Assembly (NCBI GenBank): GCA_040505895.1
Contig: JBEVXU010000019.1
Span: 136,953-200,952 of the forward strand
Direction of reading: 5' to 3'
From: Vondammii sp040505895
GTDB lineage: Bacteria; Pseudomonadota; Gammaproteobacteria; Chromatiales; Chromatiaceae
DNA: 64,000 nt
In this document: positions 8,714-17,337 of the stretch, piece after piece
Layout: the number at the start of each line of letters is the position of its first letter
Numbering within the stretch: position 1 is the first letter of the stretch
Program-made: the position numbers and the translations under genes
The notes under the pieces: generated by a model
The model's database searches: none
What the model saw: the letters and a program-made list of their open reading frames with translations, nothing else
Told to the model about the DNA's origin: nothing

Positions 8714-9646
8714 ATGTCTGCACTGATCTGCGGCTCCATGGCCTTCGATACCATCATGGTCTTTCATGACCATTTCAAAAATCATATCCTTCCCGAGCAG
8801 GTGCATATCCTTAATGTCTCCTTCCTGGTGCCGGAGTTGCGTCGTGAATTTGGAGGTTGTGCCGGTAATATCGCATACAATCTCAAGCTGCTGGGTGGTG
8901 AAGGGAAACCGATGGCGACCGTTGGCACCGATTTCTCCCCCTATGGCGAATGGATGGACCGGACTGGGGTGAGCCGAGAATATATTCGCACCATCCCTGA
9001 TAGCTACACTGCCCAGGCCTATATCACCACCGACCAGGATGACAATCAGATCACCGCTTTTCACCCTGGCGCCATGAACAGCGCTCATGATGTGAAGGTG
9101 GATGAGTGTGGCGACTGCACTATCGGCATCGTCTCGCCGGACGGTCGCCAGGGAATGATTGATCATGCCGAGCAGTTCCAGTCCAAGGGCATCCCCTTTA
9201 TCTTTGATCCCGGTCAAGGTATGCCCATGTTCGATGGCGATAGCCTGACGCAGTTTGTCGATCAGGCTACATGGCTCGCCTTTAACGACTACGAAGCCAA
9301 ACTGATGGAGGAGCGGACAGGCCTCTCTCCACAGCAGATGGCCGAGCGTGTTGAGGCCGTCATTATCACCCGTGGCGGGGAAGGCTCCAGCATCTATACC
9401 CGTGACAAGGTGTATGAGGTACCCACAGCGCCAACGGCCTCTCTGGAAGACCCCACCGGTTGCGGGGATGCTTACCGGGCAGGGCTGCTGTATGGTTTGA
9501 TGAACGATCTGGATTGGGAGACCACCGGTCGTATCGCCGCCCTGATGGGGGCGATAAAAATCGAACAGGCCGGCACCCAGAACCATAGCTTTACCAGAGA
9601 AGAGTTTGATGCTCGTTTCGGAGAGGCATTTGGTTACGCTCTGTAG
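8714..9646 (+). CDS. PfkB-family carbohydrate/nucleoside kinase
   Basis: A 310-residue ribokinase-fold kinase. The sugar-binding region has FGGCAGNIAYNL at 46-57, and the C-terminal PfkB signature DPTGCGDAYRAG has the catalytic base D252. FGGCAGNIA and LAFNDYEA resemble proteins annotated as adenosine kinase in proteobacteria, but the substrate cannot be read from sequence alone. The ATG at 8714 follows a strong GGGGGG site; the earlier in-frame ATG at 8681 lacks one. It stands alone between a terminator and moaB. Confidence 0.85.
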   Translation: MSALICGSMAFDTIMVFHDHFKNHILPEQVHILNVSFLVPELRREFGGCAGNIAYNLKLLGGEGKPMATVGTDFSPYGEWMDRTGVSREYIRTIPDSYTAQAYITTDQDDNQITAFHPGAMNSAHDVKVDECGDCTIGIVSPDGRQGMIDHAEQFQSKGIPFIFDPGQGMPMFDGDSLTQFVDQATWLAFNDYEAKLMEERTGLSPQQMAERVEAVIITRGGEGSSIYTRDKVYEVPTAPTASLEDPTGCGDAYRAGLLYGLMNDLDWETTGRIAALMGAIKIEQAGTQNHSFTREEFDARFGEAFGYAL

Positions 9647-9830
9647 CTTGATTTAGGGTATGTGAATTAGCCGCGAATGAACGTGAATACACGCAAATAT
9701 TTAATATGGGGCTCCGCCTCCTCACTCCTATCGAGCGGTTATGCTTGCAAGGTGATTGGTATTTGCGTCCATTTGCGTCCATTTGCGGCAAAATAAGTTT
9801 TATTGGTTTAACGGAGTGATTGAGAGAAGC

Positions 9831-10349
9831 ATGAGCGGACATTATGATGAGAGCGGTTTCGTACCGCTGAATATTGCGGTACTGACTATCTCCGATACTC
9901 GTACCGAAGAGACTGATAAGTCGGGTAAGGTACTTAAGGAGGGGGCTGAAGAGGCGGGCCACAAGGTGGTCGATAAGGTGATCGTCAAAGATGATATTTA
10001 CCAGATGCGTGCCACCTTCTCACGCTGGATCGCCGACCCGGAGATCCATGTCATTATCAGTACCGGAGGTACCGGTATCACCGGCCGCGACAGTACCCCT
10101 GAGGCGGTGGCGCCGCTGATCGAAAAACCGATTGAAGGCTTTGGTGAACTGTTCCGCGCCATATCAATGGATGAGATCGGTGCCTCGGCGATACAGTCCC
10201 GTGCCTTTGCGGGCCTTACCAACCAGACGCTGATCTTCTGTGCCCCCGGCTCCACCGGCGCTTGCCGTACCGCCTGGGATCAGATTCTGAAAACCCAGCT
10301 GGATCACCGGACCCGCCCCTGCAATTTTGCCCAGATGTTCAGGGCGTAA
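9831..10349 (+). CDS. moaB: Molybdenum cofactor biosynthesis protein B
   Basis: A 172-residue MogA/MoaB-fold protein. ISTGGTGITGRDSTPEAV is the molybdopterin-binding motif, with its conserved Asp. The family adenylylates molybdopterin or supports that step. The ATG at 9831 is preceded by GAGAGAAGC; the frame is open upstream through a spacer with ATTTGCGTCC repeats (about 9762-9787) that is unlikely to be coding. It heads a run of cofactor genes with moeA, moaD and moaE. Confidence 0.9.
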   Translation: MSGHYDESGFVPLNIAVLTISDTRTEETDKSGKVLKEGAEEAGHKVVDKVIVKDDIYQMRATFSRWIADPEIHVIISTGGTGITGRDSTPEAVAPLIEKPIEGFGELFRAISMDEIGASAIQSRAFAGLTNQTLIFCAPGSTGACRTAWDQILKTQLDHRTRPCNFAQMFRA

Positions 10350-10423
10350 AGGCGTAGTTGTAGGTTTTTTGTGTACAGCCCTTTTTGATTGTCGGCCAAC
10401 ATAAAGCAGTAGAGATAAACATT

Positions 10424-11677
10424 ATGAGTGATTGCGGTTGTTCCACCATCAATGACAAGACTCAACTAAAGCCTCTTGAAGAGGCGTTGGAGTTACTTCT
10501 TTCTCATGCCCGGGCGGTGTCTGAGGTGGAGCGAGTGGCTACCTCCGAGGCTCTCGGCCGTGTCCTGGCTGAACCCGTCACCAGCAGGGTTACCATGCCC
10601 CCCTGGGATAACAGTGCAATGGATGGCTACGCCGTCAATAGCGCCGATCTGACCGGTGACAAACCGACCTTGCCGATCTCCCAGCGCGTTCCCGCCGGAG
10701 CCGCTCCGGAGCCTTTGGTCCCCGGAACCGCCGCCCGAATATTTACCGGCGCTCCTGTGCCCGCCAATGCCGATACAGTGGTAATTCAGGAGGTGTGTGA
10801 GCAGCAGGGTGAGAGTGTCAGTATCTGCCAGATTCCCGCGGCCGGTGCCAATATCCGCCGTGCCGGAGAGGATGTACAGGAGGGGGACGAGGTGTTGCAG
10901 GCGGGCATCCGTTTGGGTCCTCAGCATCTGGGTTTGGCCGCAGCGGTCGGTGTTGCAGAGCTGCCGGTTCGCCGTCGCCTGAAGGTGGCACTCTTCTCCT
11001 CCGGCGATGAGTTGATCAATCCGGGGCAGCCTCTGGGTCCGGGGCAGATCTACAACTCCAACGAGTTTACCTTAAAGGGTTTGCTGCAGGCGCTGGGGTG
11101 CGAGGTCGTCACTCTGGGTATTGTTGCGGATACTTTCGATGCTACCTGTAGCGCCCTTAAAGAGGCCGCTGCCAATGCGGATCTGGTGATGACCTCCGGT
11201 GGTGTCTCCGTTGGCGAGGAGGACCATCTCAAACCAGCGGTCGAGAAACTCGGCTCGCTGGATATGTGGAAGGTGGCTATCAGACCGGGTAAGCCCTTGG
11301 CATTTGGCCATATCGACGGGACGCCTTTTATCGGGACACCAGGAAATCCTGTTTCGCTGTTTGTCACCTACTGCCTCTTTGCCCGTCCTTTTATCCTTAA
11401 GGCACAGGGTGTGGAAGGGGCTGAGCTGACACCAACACCGATCATGGCGAAGGCCGACTTTGATTGGACCAAGCCAGACAAGCGGCGTGAATTTGCCCGC
11501 GCCAAGCTGGAGCTGGATGAGCAGGGCGAGGCAAGAATTTCACTCTATCGCAGCCGTTCTTCCGGGGTGTTGAGTTCACTGGCATGGGCCAATGGCTTGG
11601 CTATCCTTCCTGAGCAGCAGACCTTCGCCAAAGGCGATCTGGTGCAGTTTCTATCTTTCAGCGAGTTGTTGTCATGA
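10424..11677 (+). CDS. moeA: Molybdopterin molybdenumtransferase MoeA
   Basis: A 417-residue enzyme that inserts molybdate into adenylylated molybdopterin. Motifs seen are PPWDNSAMDGYAV in the N-terminal domain, SGGVSVGEEDH in the MogA-like domain and GTPGNPVS. The short N-terminal SDCGCST segment occurs in many gammaproteobacterial MoeA proteins. The ATG at 10424 is chosen because the earlier in-frame ATG at 10385 gives an unconserved extension. Its end overlaps moaD by four bases (ATGA), indicating coupling. Confidence 0.93.
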   Translation: MSDCGCSTINDKTQLKPLEEALELLLSHARAVSEVERVATSEALGRVLAEPVTSRVTMPPWDNSAMDGYAVNSADLTGDKPTLPISQRVPAGAAPEPLVPGTAARIFTGAPVPANADTVVIQEVCEQQGESVSICQIPAAGANIRRAGEDVQEGDEVLQAGIRLGPQHLGLAAAVGVAELPVRRRLKVALFSSGDELINPGQPLGPGQIYNSNEFTLKGLLQALGCEVVTLGIVADTFDATCSALKEAAANADLVMTSGGVSVGEEDHLKPAVEKLGSLDMWKVAIRPGKPLAFGHIDGTPFIGTPGNPVSLFVTYCLFARPFILKAQGVEGAELTPTPIMAKADFDWTKPDKRREFARAKLELDEQGEARISLYRSRSSGVLSSLAWANGLAILPEQQTFAKGDLVQFLSFSELLS

Positions 11678-11925
11678 TCAAGGTTCTCTATTTTGCCCGG
11701 CTGAAGGAACAACTGGATACCGCCTCTGAAGAGATGGATGCCGAGGGTGTAGCTGCCTTGGGTGATGTCGTCCAACAACTACAGGGGCGTGGTGGCGTCT
11801 GGCAGGATGCCTTCGGTGATGGTCAGACTGTGATGATGGCCCTTAACCAGGAGATGGTCGATGCTACTGCAGCGGTGGCCGATGGTGATGAAGTCGCCTT
11901 CTTCCCTCCGGTCACCGGTGGGTGA
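11674..11925 (+). CDS. moaD: Molybdopterin synthase sulfur carrier subunit
   Basis: An 83-residue ubiquitin-like protein ending PPVTGG. The C-terminal Gly-Gly is the site that becomes a thiocarboxylate and donates sulfur to precursor Z. Length and tail fit MoaD exactly. It overlaps moeA by four bases. About 250 bases with a REP-like palindrome separate it from its partner subunit gene moaE. Confidence 0.93.
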   Translation: MIKVLYFARLKEQLDTASEEMDAEGVAALGDVVQQLQGRGGVWQDAFGDGQTVMMALNQEMVDATAAVADGDEVAFFPPVTGG

Positions 11926-11991
11926 ATTAAAGCCGGACGCAGAGAAAAACGCTTCCTGTAGGGGGCTTTGAGGTTATGGATGGCGGTGTGT

Positions 11992-12055
11992 GTAGGAGCG
12001 AACTTGTTCGCAATCAACTCCGATGCGTGTTCATCGCGAACAAGTTCGCTCCTAC
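11992..12055. repeat. REP-like palindrome, family A, copy 3 (moaD-moaE spacer)
   Basis: Arms GTAGGAGCGAACTTGTTCGC and GCGAACAAGTTCGCTCCTAC surround the centre AATCAACTCCGATGCGTGTTCATC. It splits the two molybdopterin synthase subunit genes. Next to it (about 12098-12140) is a CTCTGCGCTCTTTGCGC-type low-complexity repeat, also seen at 246-310 and 46254-46347. Confidence 0.92.
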
Positions 12056-12172
12056 GCCAAGTTTCAGGAATATTATGCATAGCTACCAAATCAAATGGCT
12101 ATTCTCTGCGCTCTTTGCGCTTCCTCAGCGGCCTCTGCTTCCCGCTTTAAGTATGAACATGAGTAGTGTGAA

Positions 12173-12628
12173 ATGAACCAGATCAAAGTCCAGACTGAAG
12201 CCTTCGACATCGCCGCCATCCAAGACGACCTGCGGGCGGAGAATCCCGCCATCGGCGCCATCGTCACCTTTATCGGTCTGATGCGGGATATGAACGAGGG
12301 GGATGAGGTAGCCACCATGACCCTGGAGCATTACCCCGGCATGACAGAGAAGGCGCTGGAGGCGATAGTCAAAGAGGCGGATGAGCGTTGGGATCTCCTC
12401 GGTATTCGCGTTGTCCACCGGGTGGGAGAGCTCACTCCTCTGGATCCTATTGTACTGGTGGCGGCTGCCAGTGCCCATCGTGGTGAGGCATTTGATGCCT
12501 GTGAGTTTGTGATCGATTATCTGAAAACCCGTGCCCCCTTCTGGAAAAAAGAGAGTACAGCAGACGGGGAACGCTGGGTCGATGCACGTCATGGGGACGG
12601 TGAGGCGGAGGCGCGTTGGGGTAAGTGA
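12173..12628 (+). CDS. moaE: Molybdopterin synthase catalytic subunit
   Basis: A 151-residue large subunit of molybdopterin synthase. GAIVTFIGLMRD near the N-terminus, the AHRGEAFDACEFVIDYLKT segment and the conserved lysines of FWKKE near residue 123 fit MoaE. With MoaD it converts precursor Z to molybdopterin. The ATG at 12173 follows AGTAGTGTGAA with no strong ribosome site. The gene lies about 250 bases after moaD, across a repeat-rich spacer. Confidence 0.93.
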   Translation: MNQIKVQTEAFDIAAIQDDLRAENPAIGAIVTFIGLMRDMNEGDEVATMTLEHYPGMTEKALEAIVKEADERWDLLGIRVVHRVGELTPLDPIVLVAAASAHRGEAFDACEFVIDYLKTRAPFWKKESTADGERWVDARHGDGEAEARWGK

Positions 12629-12783
12629 CTGTAGGCGCTTTGTTGTACGCTCATTTTTATTGGTATCACACCCTTGTTTTAGGAGATAGATTTCCAGGCA
12701 TATTTCGCTCTGTTGACAACAGCAATCGAAGGGGGTAATAGCTATACCGAGTGGTAAGAGTTTGAGTTAGGAGGGGTAGGGAT

Positions 12784-13974
12784 ATGGAAGGCATTCAGGA
12801 GGGATTCTCTTTGCGCAGCAAACGTCGACACCGGTCTTACGTGCTGAGTTTACCTAGTCTTATAACTGCCGGATTTATAGCATATTTGGCCTCTTTTTGT
12901 GCCGGTGCGACTATTATCGGTGAAAGTGGATGGACTCCCACCCCAATGATATCTGGGGGGAATGGATACAATACCCAGTTGCCGTCCGAGGTTGTTGCCG
13001 ACAGGCGTGATCCCAACACACTATCGTCCAGTTTTACTGGTGTCGTCAGTATCAATCCAGTAATTTCCGGCCAAGGCTATATCTGTAGTGGCACGATGAT
13101 CTCCTCCCACCATATTCTCACAGCAGCCCACTGTGTGGATGGAGATGGCAACGGCACGGTTATGGATCTCTCTCTGGCGAATAACAGCCTCAATGTTGGT
13201 TTCAACCATGATGGTGATATAGCTGACGTCATTTCGGCCCAGAGCGTTACCATCCACCCTGACTATGACGGCTTCAATATTTGCCCCGGTGGCGGCACTG
13301 GCTGTGTCAATGATGACCTAGCAGTAATTACCCTGGATAGAGAAGTTTCAGTAGGGGTCGAGATATACGACATATATCAAGGCGCTGCCAGCAAAACAGA
13401 TGGTGTTGTGGATGGTACCGAATTCACCATGGTCGGCTACGGTCAGCCGGGTGATGGTTACTGGGGCTATTACAATGATTCTGGCGTGACGGACGTCATC
13501 GGTCCCAGCTTCTCAAGTAAGCTTGTCGGCGGCAATATTGTCGATGAGACTTTTACGGATGATGAAGGTGATGGTCAGTCTGAGGTGTGGTTGGCTGATT
13601 TTGACGGATATGATAATGACTTTGGCACTGATATCGACACGTTTTGTAACGATTACGCCATATGCAGCTCCTGGCTGAGCGAGGATACTGAAACCATAAT
13701 TGGTGGCGGTGACTCAGGCGGGCCCTCTTTTATTTACGATGCTGATCTCGGTGAGTATCTACTGGCGGGTATTAACACTTTCTCCATCCCAGGTTATGGC
13801 TGGAGAGAAGGGGCGTTTGGTGATCTCTTTGGCGGCATCCTACTTAACCCCTATAGAGACTGGATCACCCAACAAACAGTCGCTGCTGTACCTGTTCCCG
13901 CCACTTTATTTCTGTTTAGCAGTGGCTTAGCTTTTTTTGCCTTGGCAAAAAAGAGAAAGGGCTCGGTGGTGTAG
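12784..13974 (+). CDS. Secreted trypsin-like serine protease with VPVP C-terminal sorting tail
   Basis: A 396-residue S1-family protease. The triad is visible: H116 in LTAAHC, D178 in NDDLAVITL and S311 in GGGDSGGPS. A hydrophobic N-terminal segment (about residues 20-42) can serve for export. The C-terminus has VPVPATLFLF at 369-378, a hydrophobic stretch and a KKRKG basic end, the three-part layout of PEP-CTERM-like surface sorting signals. The start has a GGAGGGG site 8 bases upstream. The substrate is unknown. The next gene, also a protease, carries the same type of tail. Confidence 0.85.
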   Translation: MEGIQEGFSLRSKRRHRSYVLSLPSLITAGFIAYLASFCAGATIIGESGWTPTPMISGGNGYNTQLPSEVVADRRDPNTLSSSFTGVVSINPVISGQGYICSGTMISSHHILTAAHCVDGDGNGTVMDLSLANNSLNVGFNHDGDIADVISAQSVTIHPDYDGFNICPGGGTGCVNDDLAVITLDREVSVGVEIYDIYQGAASKTDGVVDGTEFTMVGYGQPGDGYWGYYNDSGVTDVIGPSFSSKLVGGNIVDETFTDDEGDGQSEVWLADFDGYDNDFGTDIDTFCNDYAICSSWLSEDTETIIGGGDSGGPSFIYDADLGEYLLAGINTFSIPGYGWREGAFGDLFGGILLNPYRDWITQQTVAAVPVPATLFLFSSGLAFFALAKKRKGSVV

Positions 13975-14306
13975 TATCCTCCTTCGTCTTATCTTCGGGG
14001 TTGTGTTCTTAACCTGTAACTTCACCCACTGACAATAGTGCCTCTAAACTGGTGGAGTCATCCACCGGTGCCTCACGGTGAGTGTTCCCACAGAGGTAGA
14101 CAGTGGTTCTTCCACTGATTTTTCATTAATTATGCCCTTATGAATGCCAACTGGTTGGCATTTTAACGTCACCGCCTCTTTTCAAGCTTTAGCCCTCTCG
14201 CCTGGTATCGTAGAGTGTGTTCTTACTGCGACACAACGCTCTACTTTGTCTAGAAATTATCGCATCCGCTGGGCTTCCCCCAAAAAATTATCAGGTGGTA
14301 ATTGTA
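13975..14306. other. Non-coding spacer with three hairpins
   Basis: No gene is seen. GGTGGAGTCATCCACC (14051-14066) is a short hairpin. CAGTGGTTCTTCCACTG (14101-14117) is followed by ATTTTTC and could terminate the protease transcript. AATGCCAACTGGTTGGCATT (14143-14162) is a perfect 8-bp stem. Any of these could be regulatory for the following gene. Confidence 0.5.
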
Positions 14307-15164
14307 GTGAGCAAAGACACACGGCTCGATAGCACTCCACGAAGAAAGCAGCTACTGGTAACTCTCCGCGCCTTCATCTGTGCAACCGCCCTCACCCTGG
14401 GTTCTTCACCAGCTACGGCTGTAGGCTTTGACATAACCCTAAACTTCCTTGGTGGTATATCGAGCTCACAGGAGAGCATCTTCACCCAGGCTGAACTCTG
14501 GTGGGAAGATATCATCAGCGGCTACCAGCCAGGGGTGAAATTGACGGGGGTATCCATCGATGCCTCGGCTGAGGCCATGGATGGGGAGTATGGGATACTC
14601 GGCTCGGCGGGACCCTCTAAAATAGCGTCTCCCTATTCCAATGCGGGCTATTACCTGCCTACTGATGGAGCAATGAGTTTTGACAGTGCGGACTTATCTC
14701 GGCTTGAGGTCAGCAACACGCTGTTTGATGTTATTGCTCATGAAATGGCGCATGTGTTCGGGTTTGGTACTCTCTGGGAATTAAATGGTCTTTATGACGA
14801 GATTTCAAGTCCCGGGCAGTACACTGGGGCTAATGCCTTGGCCGCCTATCAGGCGGAGTTTGATTCCAGCGCCACCTTTGTACCGGTGGAGCAGGAAGGG
14901 GGAGGCGGCACAGCCGGCGGGCATTGGGATGAGATCTACCGAGGAGCAGGTCTCACAGGTATTACCGATGCTGAGGCCAACGATCTCCGTAATGAGCTGA
15001 TGACTGGTTGGTACAATGCTCCGGCCTTTCTCAGTAATACCACCCGCCAATCTTTTGTCGATCTTGGCTACACTGTTAATAGCCCGGTTCCGGTTCCAGG
15101 CGCCTTTTGGCTCTTCCTCTCTGGTCTGCTTGCCTTTGGCTTTGTCAGGCGACGCCACACTTGA
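14307..15164 (+). CDS. Secreted zinc metalloprotease (leishmanolysin-like) with VPVP C-terminal sorting tail
   Basis: A GTG start with AGGTGG 8 bases upstream gives 285 residues and a clear signal peptide ending SSPATA near residue 38. The zinc motif HEMAHVFGFGTLW (H145, E146, H149) matches leishmanolysin-type HExxHxxGF proteases, and GGTAGGHWDE further on probably carries the third His ligand. The C-terminus has VPVPGAFWLFLSGLLAFGF followed by RRRH, a PEP-CTERM-like sorting tail like that of the serine protease upstream. An ATG at 14217 in the same frame is possible but gives a poor signal peptide. Confidence 0.82.
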   Translation: MSKDTRLDSTPRRKQLLVTLRAFICATALTLGSSPATAVGFDITLNFLGGISSSQESIFTQAELWWEDIISGYQPGVKLTGVSIDASAEAMDGEYGILGSAGPSKIASPYSNAGYYLPTDGAMSFDSADLSRLEVSNTLFDVIAHEMAHVFGFGTLWELNGLYDEISSPGQYTGANALAAYQAEFDSSATFVPVEQEGGGGTAGGHWDEIYRGAGLTGITDAEANDLRNELMTGWYNAPAFLSNTTRQSFVDLGYTVNSPVPVPGAFWLFLSGLLAFGFVRRRHT

Positions 15165-15273
15165 GAGCACAGAGGAAAGCTGTATAACCTATTCCGGCTC
15201 CTCCCTTCATCTCACCGAATGAAATGGCAGTCGTATTATTTATCCTGCGTTCTCTGCATCCAGTTTTTTAGGG

Positions 15274-16344
15274 CTACAGCTCCAACCCAAGGGGGTTGTC
15301 CGGATCAACGCCCTCCATAAAGGGCAGCTTGCGATCACTGTTGGTGAGCTGGTACATCATGCCGATCCAGTTGCCGATAATCGCTTCGGCAGTGTCGTGC
15401 CAGGTGTTGTTGAGCCGGGGGGTGATTAGCTTTTCCGGAAACACAGGCAGTTCATTTCCCTCATCCATGGCTTTTTGCAGGTGCGCCTGGTACTCGTTGA
15501 AAATCGCCTGCTCCCTGGGTGCAAAGAGGTTGTCGGGAAAACGCGGATAAGCGTCACGCCTGCGACTGGCGTACTCCAGTACCTCCCGCTTGTACTCTTT
15601 CAGCAGGCTGACGGTGTCGTACTCCGGATGGCCCTGGAGATAGACCATGCGAAAACGGTCGGCACTGACCGCCAGATGAACGCCGGAGACCTCTCCTTCC
15701 GCCAGGATATGGAGCCCCGCCGCTTCAAACTGTTTACGATAAATCTCGTTATAGCGGGAGTGGGGGACGTCAAAATGGGTATTAACGTCGTTGACCAGCG
15801 GGTGGAGACGGTCGGTCACCCTGTGGGCATACACCCCCCAGCGTTTGAAGCCGATAGGGCAGCGGCGCTGCCGGTGCCTTGCCTGAAGTACCGCATGGGT
15901 GGCGAGACAGGAGCAGAGGGTTGAGGTGACGTTTTGGTAGGCCCACTCCACCACCTCGGTGAGGGGCTCCCAGAAGGATTCGTCTTCCAGGTTCGGGTGG
16001 GTGGGGGCGGCGCCGGTGATAATTAGCGCATCCAATCCATCCTCACGGATCTTGTCGAAGGGTTCGTAGTAGGCGCTGATATGCTTGGCGGCCTTCTCTC
16101 CCCGTGGCAGTGCGTCGAGAGTGAAGGGATGGATATAGAACTGGGCAATCGGATTGCTTTCGCCGACCAGTTGGAAAAATTGTCGCTCGGTGGCCTCCAG
16201 TGCGGCATCGGGCATCATGTTGAGGAGACCGATATGGAGCTCACGGATATGCTGTTTTTGAGCGCGCAACGGCTCAAGTACCGTCTGTCCGGAGCGGCGC
16301 AGGCGGTCAAAAGTGGGAAGTCTGTTGTGGGATACCAGTGGCAT
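15274..16344 (-). CDS. metA: Homoserine O-succinyltransferase
   Basis: A 356-residue MetA-family acyltransferase, the first committed step of methionine synthesis. The nucleophile Cys is in STLCSCLATHA, and the H/E pair of the family is probably in YLQGHPEYDT. The start at 16344 gives MPLVSHNRLPTFDRL, the usual N-terminus, and follows the stop of the upstream NTPase gene by 7 bases; an ATG at 16380 would overlap that gene. Whether succinyl- or acetyl-CoA is used cannot be fixed from sequence. The tight spacing implies an operon with the NTPase. Confidence 0.9.
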   Translation of the reverse strand: MPLVSHNRLPTFDRLRRSGQTVLEPLRAQKQHIRELHIGLLNMMPDAALEATERQFFQLVGESNPIAQFYIHPFTLDALPRGEKAAKHISAYYEPFDKIREDGLDALIITGAAPTHPNLEDESFWEPLTEVVEWAYQNVTSTLCSCLATHAVLQARHRQRRCPIGFKRWGVYAHRVTDRLHPLVNDVNTHFDVPHSRYNEIYRKQFEAAGLHILAEGEVSGVHLAVSADRFRMVYLQGHPEYDTVSLLKEYKREVLEYASRRRDAYPRFPDNLFAPREQAIFNEYQAHLQKAMDEGNELPVFPEKLITPRLNNTWHDTAEAIIGNWIGMMYQLTNSDRKLPFMEGVDPDNPLGLEL

Positions 16345-16351
16345 AGGCGTG

Positions 16352-17206
16352 TTATTTGTCGTTATTGCGTTTGATGGCAATCTCCATCAATTCAAGGAAG
16401 TCTGATTCGTCTCTTATTACACTCACCTCTTTTGAGGTGACGGTATAGCCCTGGGGTGCTGCTATCGCTTCATAGCGGGGGATGCGGGCATGGAACAGCT
16501 TAGGAAAAACCCAACGGGTAAAGTCTCGGGGCTCTATCTCCGCTGCATATTGGAGTCTCTTTTCATCCAGATAGGCCGCCAACTGTTCGGTGAGAAAACC
16601 GGGCCTGAAATAGAGCGGCTTAGGATTGCTCTGAGCGCGCTGAATCAGCGCCTCTTCCTCCTCACTGGAGCTGGTCTGGATATAGAGTATCAGCGTATGT
16701 CGGGCCAGCAGGTCGATGATGCCCGGTTCTTCCAGTTCACATAGGCTTCCGCCGACATCATTGACAAAATGTTGGTAGCCGTAGGTCTTCTTCGCCTTTT
16801 CGATAAAGACCGGCACATCTCTCATGGCATTGATCTCCGCCTGGCGGTAGAGCGCCTGACGCTGTTCAAACTCCTGTAGCGGTATGCCACCCAGTTCGGG
16901 GTTGCCCAGTTTGCCGACAAAGCCCAGCACTGGTCCCAGATCGTCCACCTTGATGTTGTTGCGGATATAGATCCAATCTTTACGCAGCAGGTCACGCAGA
17001 AACGGTACCTGCATCGCCTGCTGTTTTATCAGGTCAAGAATAAACTCGTCCAGATAGCGCGTGCCTATGCGGTAGTCACCGGAGTAGTGGAACCAGTTGT
17101 GCCGACGCAGCAAGGTAGAGAGGTCTGTCTTACCGACACCGGACATCCCAAGCAAGGTGATGCTCTTGTTGTTCCAGGCTCTGAACTGTTCCAGACTCAG
17201 TTTCAC
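16352..17206 (-). CDS. P-loop NTPase of unknown function, coupled to metA
   Basis: A 284-residue protein with a Walker A motif GMSGVGKT at 20-27. Later segments such as KTYGYQHFVNDVGGSLCEL and TLILYIQTSS resemble a small-kinase-like P-loop fold, but I do not recognise a named family. It is cytoplasmic (no signal or membrane segment) and its stop lies 7 bases before the metA start on the same strand. A link to methionine or sulfur metabolism is inference from that spacing alone. Confidence 0.75.
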   Translation of the reverse strand: MKLSLEQFRAWNNKSITLLGMSGVGKTDLSTLLRRHNWFHYSGDYRIGTRYLDEFILDLIKQQAMQVPFLRDLLRKDWIYIRNNIKVDDLGPVLGFVGKLGNPELGGIPLQEFEQRQALYRQAEINAMRDVPVFIEKAKKTYGYQHFVNDVGGSLCELEEPGIIDLLARHTLILYIQTSSSEEEEALIQRAQSNPKPLYFRPGFLTEQLAAYLDEKRLQYAAEIEPRDFTRWVFPKLFHARIPRYEAIAAPQGYTVTSKEVSVIRDESDFLELMEIAIKRNNDK

Positions 17207-17337
17207 GATTTCGGTCTCACTGTTAATTTTGTCAAAGGATGATTATACCCACGGTGCTAAAAAGTGATACATCAGGTATTTCTAGAAGGGCTTCCTTTAA
17301 GTATCGATACAACAAAAATATCTCTGTGTTCCACGTA

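Noticed and set aside
10350..10423. A molybdenum-cofactor riboswitch near moeA/moaB
   Set aside because: The spacer is too short and lacks the conserved stems of that RNA; the moaB leader shows only simple ATTTGCGTCC repeats.
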